A stretch of 20,064 nt of DNA, from positions 1-20,064 of the forward strand of contig CAKREC010000037.1 in NCBI GenBank assembly GCA_934316925.1, read 5' to 3'. Position 1 is the stretch's first letter, and each line of letters opens with the position of its first letter. The notes below the pieces were generated by a model, which had not been told where the DNA came from, ran no database searches, and saw nothing but the letters and a program-made list of their open reading frames with translations. The DNA comes from an uncultured Eubacterium sp. GTDB taxonomy: Bacteria; Bacillota; Clostridia; Lachnospirales; Lachnospiraceae. This document shows, in pieces, positions 1 to 8,165 of the stretch. Made by a program: the position numbers and the translations under genes.

Positions 1-9
1 TAAATTTTT

Positions 10-26
10 GTACCCAAAACGTACCC
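10..26. repeat. Two GTACCC direct repeats, one helical turn apart
   Basis: GTACCC occurs at 10-15 and again at 21-26, so the copies are 11 bp apart start to start and lie on the same face of the helix. On the minus strand they read GGGTAC, each followed by a short A/T run. They lie just beyond the terminator that follows guaA. Spaced direct repeats near the 3' end of a gene used as an attachment site resemble arm-type binding sites of tyrosine recombinases, but nothing in this window proves an element is present, because the sequence stops at base 1. Confidence 0.4.
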
Positions 27-36
27 ATTTGCACAT

Positions 37-81
37 AAAAAATCCCTACAAAGCCTGTAAATACAAGCCTTGTAGGGATTT
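37..81 (-). terminator. Rho-independent terminator after guaA
   Basis: A perfect 12-bp inverted repeat (40-51 with 70-81) contains the GC-rich core CCCTACA/TGTAGGG. Read on the minus strand, the 3' arm runs into a tract of T residues (complement of the A run at 37-42). The loop is 18 nt and holds a further small TGTA-AA-TACA stem. It begins only 6 bp after the guaA stop codon, so it is the natural end of that transcript. Confidence 0.85.
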
Positions 82-87
82 AGCCTT

Positions 88-1662
88 TTATTCAAACTCT
101 ATCGTTCCCGGTGGCTTACTCGTCAGATCATAGAATACGCGATTCACCCCACGAACTTCGTTAATAATTCTTGTCATTACCGTCTGCAGCACAGCGAATG
201 GAATTTCCGCGCTCTCTGCCGTCATAAAGTCAACGGTGGTAACAGCACGAAGTGCAACCGCATAGTCATAGGTTCTTTCATCACCCATAACTCCTACAGA
301 CCGCATGTTGGTCAGTGCAGCAAAATACTGGTTCGGCATCCATGGTGCGTCCTTGCCGTTTTCTTCTTTATAAGCTTTTGCTGCTTTGTCAACTTCTTCG
401 CGATAAATATAATCAGCATCCTGTACAATGCGAACCTTGTCCGCGGTTACTTCCCCGATAATGCGAATTCCAAGGCCTGGACCAGGGAATGGCTGACGGA
501 ATACCAGGTACTCCGGAAGTCCAAGTTCAAGACCAACTTTACGAACTTCGTCTTTGAACAGATCACGAAGTGGTTCGATGATCTCTTTGAAATCAACATA
601 ATCCGGCAGGCCGCCTACGTTGTGATGACTTTTGATCACGGTGGATTCTCCGCCAAGACCGCTTTCTACCACATCCGGATAAATCGTACCCTGTGCAAGG
701 AAATCAACGGCACCGATCTTCTTTGCTTCTTCTTCAAAGACACGGATAAATTCCTCGCCGATGATCTTACGTTTATTCTCCGGCTCGGTTGCACCGGCTA
801 ATTTTTCATAGTAACGTTCCTGTGCATTGACACGGACAAAATTCAGGTCAAAGGTTCCGCTGTTTCCGAATACTTCTTCGACTTCATCGCCTTCATTTTT
901 ACGAAGCAGACCGTGGTCTACAAATACACATGTCAGCTGCTTTCCGATCGCACGGGATAAAAGTCCGGCAAGTACAGAAGAATCCACACCACCGGAAAGT
1001 GCCAAAAGCACCTTGCCGTCGCCAACTTTTTCACGGATCGCCTGGATCTGATGCTCCACAAAAGAATCCATACGCCAGTCACCGGAACATTGGCAGACGT
1101 GATATACAAAATTCGACAGCATCTTCGTTCCCTCTACCGTATGAAGCACCTCCGGATGGAACTGAATCGCGTACAATTTTTTCTGCGGATTCTGTGCTGC
1201 TGCTACCGGACAGTCTGCCGTATGCGCGCAGATTTCAAATCCCGGTGCCACCTTCGAAATATAATCAAAATGACTCATCCAGCAAACGGTATTTTCAGAT
1301 ACATCCTGGAACAATGCACTGTTGGTATCCACAAATACATCGGTCTTTCCATATTCACGAACCGGTGCCTTTTCGACGGTACCGCCCAAAACATGCATCA
1401 TCAACTGTGCTCCATAGCAAAGTCCAAGTACCGGGATTCCCATTTCAAAAAGTTCTTTTGAATACGTAGGGGCTCCTTCTTCATAACAGCTGTTAGGGCC
1501 TCCGGTTAAAATGATGCCCTTTGGATTCATCTCCTTGATCTTGGACAAATCCGTTTTATATGAATAAATTTCACAATAAACATTACACTCACGGACACGA
1601 CGGGCAACCAACTGGTTATACTGACCGCCAAAGTCCAGTACAATGACTAATTCTTTATCCAC
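88..1662 (-). CDS. guaA: GMP synthase (glutamine-hydrolysing)
   Basis: Cytosolic enzyme that makes GMP from XMP, ATP and glutamine, the last step of guanine nucleotide synthesis. The 524-residue product is full length for the family. The N-terminal class I glutamine amidotransferase domain (about 1-190) shows the nucleophile Cys82 in GLCYGAQ and the His169/Glu171 pair in FHPEV. The ATP pyrophosphatase domain follows with the P-loop SGGVDSS at 223-229, and the C-terminal dimerisation domain ends in the family signature [10 protein letters not shown]. The start is GTG at 1662, with AGGAGG 7 nt upstream. It is the last gene of the window, with its own promoter region (about 1714-1747) and terminator (37-81). 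No purine riboswitch is visible in the short leader. Identification is essentially certain. Confidence 0.98.
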   Translation of the reverse strand: MDKELVIVLDFGGQYNQLVARRVRECNVYCEIYSYKTDLSKIKEMNPKGIILTGGPNSCYEEGAPTYSKELFEMGIPVLGLCYGAQLMMHVLGGTVEKAPVREYGKTDVFVDTNSALFQDVSENTVCWMSHFDYISKVAPGFEICAHTADCPVAAAQNPQKKLYAIQFHPEVLHTVEGTKMLSNFVYHVCQCSGDWRMDSFVEHQIQAIREKVGDGKVLLALSGGVDSSVLAGLLSRAIGKQLTCVFVDHGLLRKNEGDEVEEVFGNSGTFDLNFVRVNAQERYYEKLAGATEPENKRKIIGEEFIRVFEEEAKKIGAVDFLAQGTIYPDVVESGLGGESTVIKSHHNVGGLPDYVDFKEIIEPLRDLFKDEVRKVGLELGLPEYLVFRQPFPGPGLGIRIIGEVTADKVRIVQDADYIYREEVDKAAKAYKEENGKDAPWMPNQYFAALTNMRSVGVMGDERTYDYAVALRAVTTVDFMTAESAEIPFAVLQTVMTRIINEVRGVNRVFYDLTSKPPGTIEFE

Positions 1663-1713
1663 TGTAGCTCCTCCTGCTCTTATTTCAAAATTGATTTAAA
1701 AATTTCAATATGT

Positions 1714-1747
1714 AAAATATTTTATCACATTTCATATGTCAAAACAA
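1714..1747 (-). promoter_or_regulatory. Probable guaA promoter (two overlapping sigma-A-type options)
   Basis: The AT-rich stretch upstream of guaA holds two possible readings on the minus strand. One is a perfect -35 TTGACA (1737-1742) with TATTTT (1714-1719) at 17 nt. The other is TTGTTT (1742-1747) with TAAAAT (1719-1724), also at 17 nt. Either gives a leader of about 45-60 nt before the GTG start, too short for a riboswitch. Only mapping the transcript start would separate the two. Confidence 0.6.
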
Positions 1748-1785
1748 GTCTATCAACACGATCCGGCAACTGCATTTCCACGGTT

Positions 1786-1815
1786 GGATTTCCACAAATC
1801 GATTCCCACAAATCC
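1786..1815. repeat. Tandem 14-bp repeat with dyad symmetry
   Basis: Two abutting 14-bp units at 1787-1800 and 1801-1814 are 13/14 identical. The first is itself a small palindrome (GATTT-CCAC-AAATC) and the second nearly so. The whole block starts GGATTT, ends AAATCC and has AATCGATT at its centre, so it also has overall two-fold symmetry. It lies between the HAD phosphatase stop and the guaA promoter. It could be an operator for guaA or a weak RNA structure at the end of the upstream transcript. It has no T run and is not a convincing terminator. Confidence 0.5.
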
Positions 1816-1835
1816 ACTTCGCTATTCGCTTCCTT

Positions 1836-2438
1836 CTATTTTAGCAGATCATCCAGCTTCTCACAGAGCATTTCTTCTGAAAGCACCTGAATCGCCTGCA
1901 TTCCAGTCTCCTTACTTCCCTCTACATTTTCCAGTCGATCGTCAAAAAACAGGCACTCCTCCGGATTGAGAGCATATTTTTGATACAGTGCCTCGTAGAT
2001 CTCACGGTGCGGCTTCAACGCATGAACCTGATATGAAATTACGCCACCGTCTAATACATCCAGAAAATCGGCACCCTTGGTATGCTTTTCAAACATTTCC
2101 TGTGAGTAATTCGACAAAAGATAAATGTGGTATCCCTTTTGCTTCAAAGCGATCACACGATCCCACACCTTTTGCCTTGGCACCGACATTTCCTCAATAT
2201 GATCCAAAAACCATGCCACTTCTTTGGCATGCGGAACTCCTTTCGCAATAAACTCCTGCTTTGCCTGTTCCACCGTGATAAAACCGCTGTCGAGTTTTTT
2301 TGCCCAGATTTCATCCCGGAATAGACATTGTTCCAGCGGTTCGATCTCCTCCCACGTAAGCCCCTGCTCCAAAAACATATCCTGCCAGCGGTATGACAGC
2401 AGCACCCCGCCTACATCAAATACCAGATTTTTTATCAT
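1836..2438 (-). CDS. HAD-family phosphatase, YihX-like
   Basis: A 200-residue haloacid-dehalogenase-superfamily hydrolase, probably a phosphatase acting on a small sugar phosphate or nucleotide; the substrate cannot be read from the sequence. Visible motifs in order: motif I FDVGGV with nucleophile Asp8, motif II LLSNYS around Ser109, motif III Lys142 in ALKPH, and motif IV FFDD at 164-167. The second acidic residue of the usual DxD motif I is replaced by Gly, which is normal for the DxGxV branch that includes YihX (alpha-glucose-1-phosphate phosphatase). An alpha-helical cap (about 15-90) lies between motifs I and II. The ATG at 2438 has an AAGGAG-type site in front. It lies 51 bp after the dGTPase-like gene, with no clear terminator between, so probably the same transcript. 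Confidence 0.88.
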   Translation of the reverse strand: MIKNLVFDVGGVLLSYRWQDMFLEQGLTWEEIEPLEQCLFRDEIWAKKLDSGFITVEQAKQEFIAKGVPHAKEVAWFLDHIEEMSVPRQKVWDRVIALKQKGYHIYLLSNYSQEMFEKHTKGADFLDVLDGGVISYQVHALKPHREIYEALYQKYALNPEECLFFDDRLENVEGSKETGMQAIQVLSEEMLCEKLDDLLK

Positions 2439-2489
2439 TTGTCTGCTCTCCTTCCCTTATGTATGAGCCCTCGTATACGGACTTTTTTC

Positions 2490-3689
2490 TTAAAAATATC
2501 CCTTAAATTCCACCTGATACTTGCCCTTAGGAAAAAGTTCCCGGTAAAGAGCCAGAAAATAATCGTCCGTCATACTTGCCATGTAATCGACAACCAACTG
2601 GTTTTTCTCCTGTTCCTCATAAGGGATCTGTCCGGGTGCCGGTCGGAAATTGTTGTTCTTCACATACTGTATATGATGCCGATAAAAAATAGAATCTTTA
2701 TCCTCTGCCTTTGCCTGACGCAGCAATTCCTCATACAGTTCCGCCCACATTGGCCGGATCTGATTCTCGTACAGATCATTGAGCTGTTTGTTGTTATAGA
2801 TCATCTCATAGTTTTCTTTTTTCGCTTTTTTCAGTGCATCGTAATACTCTTCATCCATTTTCAGATATGGTTTTCCATAACTGTTTTCTAGAAGATTGAC
2901 GATCAGATTATTGATGATCTCCGCATTGGAGCTGCCAATCGCATCCGTAGAAAAACGGTCCCCCTGAAGAAGTCCGAGCCGCTCCGCGTCCTGACGATCT
3001 TTGCCAAGATAAGCGATAATATCACAGATACGCATGACACATCCTTCCAGTGTGCAGGGGATCAACTCGCCGATATAGGACGGATCCGTATAACACCGCT
3101 CCACCTTTTCATCGAATTCTACAAATGTAGACATGTTGCACGGCTGATACTTTATCAGCTCCAGTTCTCCATTGTGACACAGGATTCCATCCAGCGTCTG
3201 CAAGCTGATGTTCCGCCAGATCACACCATCCAGCACACGGACACTGTGCACATTGTGATTAAAACTGCGTCCGGTATGCTGTTGATACAGTTCATTCAAA
3301 ATACGCTCCCCGGCATGTCCAAAAGGCGTGTGTCCAATGTCGTGTCCCAATGAGATCGATTCGATCAGATCCGTATTCAGCCCCAGCACACTTCCGATAT
3401 TTCTCGCATTCCGCGCCACAAGCTGAACATGTAGTGCTCTTCTGGAAATATCATCATTCTGATAAAAAGAAAATACCTGTGTCTTGTCCGAATACCGGTT
3501 ATAGTATGGGACATGCATGATTTTTTCTGTATCACGGACAAAAGCCGGGCGCCAAAGATTTGCTTTGTCGTGCCCCGGCTCTCTCCTGACAATATCCTCA
3601 TCCTTGCAGGCATACGGATTGACCCAGTGTTTCCTGCGATCCTGCTGGATTTTTTCCTGAAGTTCTTTCGATAAAGAATGATATGTCAT
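2490..3689 (-). CDS. dGTPase-like HD-domain triphosphohydrolase
   Basis: A 399-residue HD-superfamily metal-dependent phosphohydrolase of the deoxyguanosinetriphosphate triphosphohydrolase-like group, which cleaves dNTPs to nucleoside and triphosphate. The metal site is visible: His87 in ALHVQL, His116-Asp117 in LGHDIGHTPFGHAGE, and Asp223 in RICDIIAYLGKD. The N-terminal region (VRDTEKIMHVPYYNRYSDKTQV, given here as a region around 51-72) matches the place where classical members have the RDRIIYSxAFRRLxxKTQV block but is clearly divergent. Nucleotide specificity is therefore uncertain, and a broader dNTPase is possible. The ATG shares one base with the upstream stop (TAATG at 3687-3691), indicating translational coupling to the DUF308 gene. 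Cytosolic, with no membrane segment. Confidence 0.85.
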   Translation of the reverse strand: MTYHSLSKELQEKIQQDRRKHWVNPYACKDEDIVRREPGHDKANLWRPAFVRDTEKIMHVPYYNRYSDKTQVFSFYQNDDISRRALHVQLVARNARNIGSVLGLNTDLIESISLGHDIGHTPFGHAGERILNELYQQHTGRSFNHNVHSVRVLDGVIWRNISLQTLDGILCHNGELELIKYQPCNMSTFVEFDEKVERCYTDPSYIGELIPCTLEGCVMRICDIIAYLGKDRQDAERLGLLQGDRFSTDAIGSSNAEIINNLIVNLLENSYGKPYLKMDEEYYDALKKAKKENYEMIYNNKQLNDLYENQIRPMWAELYEELLRQAKAEDKDSIFYRHHIQYVKNNNFRPAPGQIPYEEQEKNQLVVDYMASMTDDYFLALYRELFPKGKYQVEFKGYF

Positions 3690-4264
3690 TACTCTTCGTC
3701 CTTTTCAATATAATCAAATTGTTCTTTAACATCTTTCAACCGTTTCGAGATTGCCAGTGTCACATACAGATCCGACAAGCCGCTGTAGACCATAAATACA
3801 CCGATGATGATCAGCAGCATTTCCTTAGCAAACGGATTGATGAGTAAAACAATTCCCGCCACAATGTTGATAACAGCCAGCACAAATGCTACATTCCACG
3901 GACCATATCCAAGACGGATCAGATCCACTGAATTCTGCAGTTTCAAAATACCACTGATCGTAATCACAAATCCGAGTACGATCGGGATCAGATTCGTAAT
4001 CTGTTCCGCTTTTACAATGATCAGAATACCTCCGAGCACAGCACTGACTCCGATCACCAGTTCATGACGATAGATCACCTGCTCCACCTCATGACTGACA
4101 TAGTGGATCAGTGAAACAATTCCCGTCACCAAAAGTCCTGCTGCAATCACGTAGCAGATTGTCGTCATCGTAGCCTCCGGCCACAAAATCAGGATAACCC
4201 CCAGAGCGACATAAGCGATCGACATTGCAATAATATTCCATCTCAGTTCTTTCAAAAATTTCAT
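3689..4264 (-). CDS. DUF308/HdeD-like membrane protein
   Basis: A 191-residue integral membrane protein made of six hydrophobic segments in three hairpins (about 10-28, 33-54, 68-85, 91-110, 122-143 and 149-170), with a charged C-terminal tail rich in Lys, Asp and Glu. The pattern of repeated two-helix units with Gly-rich turns and Pro after the first segment (ILWPEA, LINPFA) is that of the DUF308 family, whose known member HdeD is linked to acid resistance in E. coli. The biochemical role is unknown. The start has AAGGAG 5 nt upstream. It follows the glycerophosphodiesterase by 22 bp and overlaps the dGTPase-like gene by one base, so the three are probably one operon. Confidence 0.85.
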   Translation of the reverse strand: MKFLKELRWNIIAMSIAYVALGVILILWPEATMTTICYVIAAGLLVTGIVSLIHYVSHEVEQVIYRHELVIGVSAVLGGILIIVKAEQITNLIPIVLGFVITISGILKLQNSVDLIRLGYGPWNVAFVLAVINIVAGIVLLINPFAKEMLLIIIGVFMVYSGLSDLYVTLAISKRLKDVKEQFDYIEKDEE

Positions 4265-4286
4265 AGCTTCTCCTTTCTGTCAAAAC

Positions 4287-5024
4287 CTATCTAAAATATT
4301 TTTCTGTTGTGATCATATCCACGCCCCAGTTCTCCAGTCGCAGAAAATCCTCTTTCCGGTTGACCGTCCAGACATTGATCTGAATGCCCGCCTTATGAAG
4401 CCGCATCACATTTCCCTCCGACAGCAAGGTGTACCGGGTGTCCAGATTGATCCGGTTGTCAATAAGCCACTGCTCCAGTTCCATGCTTACCGGCAGCGTC
4501 TTACTCGGTCTTGGCACTCCATACACATACTGAAGCCGCTCTGCCGGAAATCCACACTGCTCCTTCAAAAGAAGCAGTACCGACTGGTGCATACTGATAA
4601 AATACGCCCGGTCATATAATTCAAACTCTTTTACCAAATCCAGGATTTCACCTAATTCTGCCGTATTAAACAGTGCCTTCAGTTCGATCACTGGATGACT
4701 CACATCACTGCGGGCAATAATGGATAAGTACTGACGAAATGTTGGTATGTGCAGCGTGGCATAGTTTCCATTTTTCTTTCCCTTCACAACCGGGTACTGA
4801 TAGATCTGATCGTATGTCATCTTCGGAATAATCCCATCCGACAGGCACATTCGCGATAAATGATTGTCATGCGATACGACATACACGCCGTCTTTTGACT
4901 TCCAGATGTCGCATTCTACCCCAAAAAAATCTCCTTCTGCAGCCAGTGCGAACGCCGCTGTCGTATTCTCTGGAGCCTCGGAGGAAAATCCCCGGTGCGC
5001 GATCCTTTTTGCTTTATTTCCCAT
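4287..5024 (-). CDS. Glycerophosphodiester phosphodiesterase
   Basis: A 245-residue GDPD-family enzyme that hydrolyses glycerophosphodiesters, such as deacylated phospholipid head groups, to glycerol-3-phosphate and an alcohol. Catalytic elements are clear: His10-Arg11 in IAHRGFSSEAPENT, Glu37 and Asp39 in GVECDIW, and His52 in VVSHD. C-terminal WTVNRKED and ITTEKYFR are typical of the TIM-barrel end. No signal peptide is seen, so the enzyme is cytosolic like UgpQ. I chose ATG 5024 over the in-frame TTG at 5030 because GGGAGG lies 6 nt from the ATG and would touch the TTG. A near-consensus promoter sits directly upstream (5052-5080). First gene of the GDPD-DUF308-dGTPase-HAD group. Confidence 0.93.
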   Translation of the reverse strand: MGNKAKRIAHRGFSSEAPENTTAAFALAAEGDFFGVECDIWKSKDGVYVVSHDNHLSRMCLSDGIIPKMTYDQIYQYPVVKGKKNGNYATLHIPTFRQYLSIIARSDVSHPVIELKALFNTAELGEILDLVKEFELYDRAYFISMHQSVLLLLKEQCGFPAERLQYVYGVPRPSKTLPVSMELEQWLIDNRINLDTRYTLLSEGNVMRLHKAGIQINVWTVNRKEDFLRLENWGVDMITTEKYFR

Positions 5025-5051
5025 AGGCAACCTCCCTGTTCTATTACCGTA

Positions 5052-5080
5052 AGTATACTCATTTTCGGGAAAAAAATCAA
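5052..5080 (-). promoter_or_regulatory. Sigma-A-type promoter of the glycerophosphodiesterase operon
   Basis: On the minus strand, TTGATT (5075-5080) and TATACT (5052-5057) are separated by exactly 17 nt. Each hexamer is a close match to consensus. Predicted initiation near 5045 gives a leader of about 20 nt carrying the GGGAGG site. It lies in the 77-bp gap after the M1 peptidase gene, where no convincing terminator is seen, so some readthrough from the sigma operon may also reach these genes. Confidence 0.75.
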
Positions 5081-5101
5081 TCGGTACCGGAAAATCCCCA
5101 C

Positions 5102-6598
5102 TTAATTTGTCTCGATATATTTCCGGATGATCTTCTCCACTTTTTTATCATCTTTCTCGGAACGGACAAGTTTCAAAAAATCATCAGTTGTTGCAATCTG
5201 AAACCGATAGGTCTCATAATATTTTTTCAGCAGATCAAAGAATGTCTGGTCCCCCATTTCCTTCCATAACTCATATAAAAACAATTTTCCGCCCTCATAA
5301 ACACATTCGGAATATTCATACTTCGTATCACGATAATCGCTTACGTTCCGATTGATCGGTTTGGTGCGATCCGTCTGTGGAATGACCGTTTTCTGAAGCC
5401 ATTTATCCAGATCTTTCGTAGACCGATAGCCCATGTTTTTCCACAGATTCTTTTGTACTTTTCCACTGGCAAAATATGGGAGCAAAATATCTTCACAAAA
5501 TTCACTGAATCCCTCATCCAGCCATGGTTCTTTGTAGGAATCATTTCCGACTGCGGCGTAAAACCACTGATGCGCAATTTCATGTGGGACATGGGCTTCC
5601 AGCTCAGCACGACCATCATTCCCTATTTTTCGATAGTCTTTGACGTCCGGCATACCGATCATACAAAGGCCCGGATATTCCATTGCGCCTCCCGAAAAAC
5701 AGTGTACCAGTTTGATCTCTGAAAATGGATAAGCACCGATCTTTTCTGTATAAATGCGAACCGCCTCTTTTGCCAGCTGCATGGAATATTCATAGTAATT
5801 CCGGTTTCCCTTATAATCCGGTCCATATACAAAGATAGGAATACCGCCTTCCTGATCTTCGATCTTATCGAAATGATCGGACACCACTGCGGCAAACTCT
5901 CTCATATTTTGCCCGGTGATCACCGTTTTGCCGTCATGAGTCTGCTCGGTTCCCGTAGCTGCAACTTCGTATTCCTCAGGGTGTTCCAAGGTAACTTCAT
6001 AATCCGCCACTTCATTTACATAAGTCTCATCACTATCTCCAACATAGGGATTTTCATTCCACTGTCCCTCCTGGTATCGTGAAATTTGCGGAAAACAAAA
6101 GGATAGCTGATACATTTCATGCTGATCAAAGCGAACATAACCAAAGCGGTTTTTTTGTTCCGGTATCCCGGTTCGAAATGAATATTCCACCGTAATGGAT
6201 TCCCGTGCTTGTGCCAGAATCCGGTCATGATCGGACAAGTATACAACCGAAGGATCTTCTTTACTCTCAACTTCCAGCTCTCGATCGCCGATTTTAGCTG
6301 AAAAAATCTCTGTTTTTTGTTTTTTTCCTTTCAAGATCGCTGCTGCCCAGTTACGCACACAGATTGTTTTCAGATCATCCTCGGTGGCATTCTGTAATGT
6401 CGCCTTCACAGTCCCCGAAATAACCTTATTTTCCGTGTCGAGCGAAACACTCATTTGGTACTGATCTACATACGCTTTCCCCTGATTTTCCAGTGTTTTA
6501 TTTGTTCTACTCGTGTCGTCTTTACTACACGCGCTGCCAATAAGCACCACGGTACTTATCAGCATCAGCAAACAAACACGCCTTTTTTTACGCTTCAT
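5102..6598 (-). CDS. Exported M1-family zinc metallopeptidase
   Basis: A 498-residue gluzincin of the M1 aminopeptidase family. The zinc site is complete: HEIAH at 339-343 and the third ligand Glu362, giving the HEXXH-X18-E arrangement. GGAMEYPG at 303-310 is the bacterial counterpart of the GAMEN exopeptidase motif, and Tyr434 in CVYEGG fits the catalytic tyrosine. The first 24 residues are a signal sequence (basic KRKKRR, hydrophobic core, then GSAC with Cys24). This suggests a lipoprotein anchored outside the membrane, although position -3 is Gly rather than the usual Leu/Val/Ile. The N-terminal domain (about 40-240) is the beta-sandwich of the family. The ribosome site AAGGAG lies within the last codons of the anti-sigma gene one base upstream, so expression is tied to the sigma operon. 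The natural substrate is unknown. Confidence 0.92.
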   Translation of the reverse strand: MKRKKRRVCLLMLISTVVLIGSACSKDDTSRTNKTLENQGKAYVDQYQMSVSLDTENKVISGTVKATLQNATEDDLKTICVRNWAAAILKGKKQKTEIFSAKIGDRELEVESKEDPSVVYLSDHDRILAQARESITVEYSFRTGIPEQKNRFGYVRFDQHEMYQLSFCFPQISRYQEGQWNENPYVGDSDETYVNEVADYEVTLEHPEEYEVAATGTEQTHDGKTVITGQNMREFAAVVSDHFDKIEDQEGGIPIFVYGPDYKGNRNYYEYSMQLAKEAVRIYTEKIGAYPFSEIKLVHCFSGGAMEYPGLCMIGMPDVKDYRKIGNDGRAELEAHVPHEIAHQWFYAAVGNDSYKEPWLDEGFSEFCEDILLPYFASGKVQKNLWKNMGYRSTKDLDKWLQKTVIPQTDRTKPINRNVSDYRDTKYEYSECVYEGGKLFLYELWKEMGDQTFFDLLKKYYETYRFQIATTDDFLKLVRSEKDDKKVEKIIRKYIETN

Positions 6599-6599
6599 A

Positions 6600-7631
6600 T
6601 CACTCCACTCCTTTTATCTCCACACAAAATTGATATGTGGATAATCGTTTTGCCTCTTTTTTTGTTTTTGCCAGATACAACGTAAAATCATTCGTCATCG
6701 TAACATATCCATAAATTTTCGTTATCTCACGTCCGCCCGTTGCATAAAGCTTTCTCTCCCATTTTCCACTGCCATTCCCAATCTCTTCGAATGGGATCCG
6801 TTTTCCATCCTGATCAAATAAAGCGATCTGATTACTTACATTGCTTTTTTCTTTCGTAAACAAGACAATTTGATACGGCGAAATGAACAGATTTTTTATG
6901 GTAAGATGATCATTCACTTTCTCATTGATCTCAACCTTTTGAACACCTTTCTCACTTACGTTGTACGGGATTTCAAAGTTCCACTCCCCGGAAATGTTTT
7001 GATCTCCACTGGACAGATAAATTTCCAGGATGCGGATTCCCAGTGTTCCATCCTTTTTCGTCACGTCCGTTTCATCAAACTTCATCATTCCGATAAATGT
7101 ATGTTTTCCCACGCTTTTTCCATCCAATATAATATCCGAGTCTTCTTTGGAAATCGTATTTTCAAACCCATACTGCGTTTTCATACAGATTGAATTTTCT
7201 TCATCCGAAAAATCATATTGATCCGACTGCATTTCCATCGTAACATACACTGAAAAACCGTCGCAGTATACTTCCGAAGCTGTGATTTTCACGCCCTGGC
7301 TTTCTGCATTCAGCCCCGCTGTATTTTCGGACTGTATTTTTTTTGCTTCATTATATGTTCCGGAATAGACTGCCGTTTTTTCAACTTTTAAAAAGATTTT
7401 CTCTAAAATAGGCAGATTTGCCGCCAGCGATGGATTCACCACCAGAATTCCTCCGCATACCAGCACCAGTACTGCTGCCACGACAGAACCCCATTTCCAC
7501 ACAGCTCCCCCGTTTCGTTTCTGCGGTTTATCCGGCAGACTGCTCAGCGTATCCTGAACCGCTCTACCTACTGTATCCGGCACGCTTTCCGTTCGTTTCA
7601 CCGTACGAATCCATTTTGAAAATTGCTCCAT
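6600..7631 (-). CDS. DUF4179 membrane anti-sigma-type protein
   Basis: A 343-residue single-pass membrane protein. Residues 1-46 are a short cytoplasmic part, 48-65 a transmembrane helix (VVAAVLVLVCGGILVV), and the rest is extracytoplasmic. NPSLAANLPILEKIF just after the membrane segment (66-80) is the hallmark of DUF4179; the remainder fits the DUF5643-like C-terminal region. Such proteins are regularly encoded next to ECF sigma factors and are thought to hold them inactive at the membrane until a signal arrives. That regulatory role is inferred from family and position, not shown here. There is no classic zinc-binding HxxxCxxC motif. The start has AAGGAG overlapping the sigma factor stop, only 6 bp away. 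It is followed after one base by the M1 peptidase gene. Confidence 0.87.
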   Translation of the reverse strand: MEQFSKWIRTVKRTESVPDTVGRAVQDTLSSLPDKPQKRNGGAVWKWGSVVAAVLVLVCGGILVVNPSLAANLPILEKIFLKVEKTAVYSGTYNEAKKIQSENTAGLNAESQGVKITASEVYCDGFSVYVTMEMQSDQYDFSDEENSICMKTQYGFENTISKEDSDIILDGKSVGKHTFIGMMKFDETDVTKKDGTLGIRILEIYLSSGDQNISGEWNFEIPYNVSEKGVQKVEINEKVNDHLTIKNLFISPYQIVLFTKEKSNVSNQIALFDQDGKRIPFEEIGNGSGKWERKLYATGGREITKIYGYVTMTNDFTLYLAKTKKEAKRLSTYQFCVEIKGVE

Positions 7632-7637
7632 ATCCGC

Positions 7638-8150
7638 TCACTCCTTTCCTTCGTCTGTGAAATAATGCTGTTCCAATGTTTTTCTTGCCGATTGTAGCCG
7701 GCTTTTTACCGCACTCTGTCCAATCTGCAGCATGTCCGCGATCTCCCTTACCTTAAACTGCTGCCCGTAATAAAGCTCCACAACAATCTGCTGTTTTTGT
7801 GATAAATGGTTTAACATATCCTGCCATTCAACTTCTTCGTATTTCTCCGGTTCTGCCGCCACCTCCGGCAGCTTTTCCACCGTTGTGATGCTCTTGTTTT
7901 TGTTGTAGATCGCATAGCACTGGTGAATTAAGATCCGCGTCATCCATGTCTTAAAATATTTCGCATGACGCAGCGAACCAATTTTTTCCCAGCAGATCAG
8001 GATCGTTTCCTGCATTGCATCCGCAACATCTTCATCATTTTGCAAAATAGCAGCTGCCACTTTATACATGCCTGCCTGATTTTTTTCGATCAGCTCCGCA
8101 AACGCATCTTTGTTGTGCCTTCTCGCTTGTATCACAAGTTTTGTATCCAT
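7638..8150 (-). CDS. ECF-type RNA polymerase sigma factor
   Basis: A 170-residue sigma-70-family factor of the group IV (ECF) type. Region 2 spans about 10-85 (with DAMQETILICWEKI), and region 4 about 113-162 ends in the helix-turn-helix VREIADMLQIGQSAVKSRL. There is no region 1.1 or region 3, as expected for this group. The reading frame stays open upstream to 8273, but ATG 8150 is preferred: it has GAGGGG about 9 nt ahead, it begins at the normal family N-terminus, and the extra 41 residues would overlap the terminator region. Downstream are its probable anti-sigma partner and a secreted peptidase, both translationally coupled. ECF factors usually control their own operon, but I could not find a clear ECF promoter pair here. 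Confidence 0.93.
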   Translation of the reverse strand: MDTKLVIQARRHNKDAFAELIEKNQAGMYKVAAAILQNDEDVADAMQETILICWEKIGSLRHAKYFKTWMTRILIHQCYAIYNKNKSITTVEKLPEVAAEPEKYEEVEWQDMLNHLSQKQQIVVELYYGQQFKVREIADMLQIGQSAVKSRLQSARKTLEQHYFTDEGKE

Positions 8151-8165
8151 TGGTATGTTCCCCTC

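Noticed and set aside
930..1469. Long plus-strand open frame inside guaA
   Set aside because: It lies wholly opposite an intact, unmistakable guaA, has no ribosome site and no recognisable domain; its residues are what the antisense of guaA codons would give.
1663..1835. Purine riboswitch upstream of guaA
   Set aside because: The leader after the likely promoter is only about 45-60 nt and none of the conserved junction sequence or paired loops of the purine aptamer is present.
2439..2891. Plus-strand hydrophobic frame opposite the dGTPase-like gene
   Set aside because: No ribosome site, and fully covered by a conserved minus-strand enzyme; hydrophobicity reflects the antisense of charged codons.
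5058..5101. Terminator after the M1 peptidase gene
   Set aside because: A T run exists on the minus strand, but the only symmetry is the short palindrome CGGTACCG, which cannot fold as a hairpin without a loop; GGGG...CCC pairing is too short.
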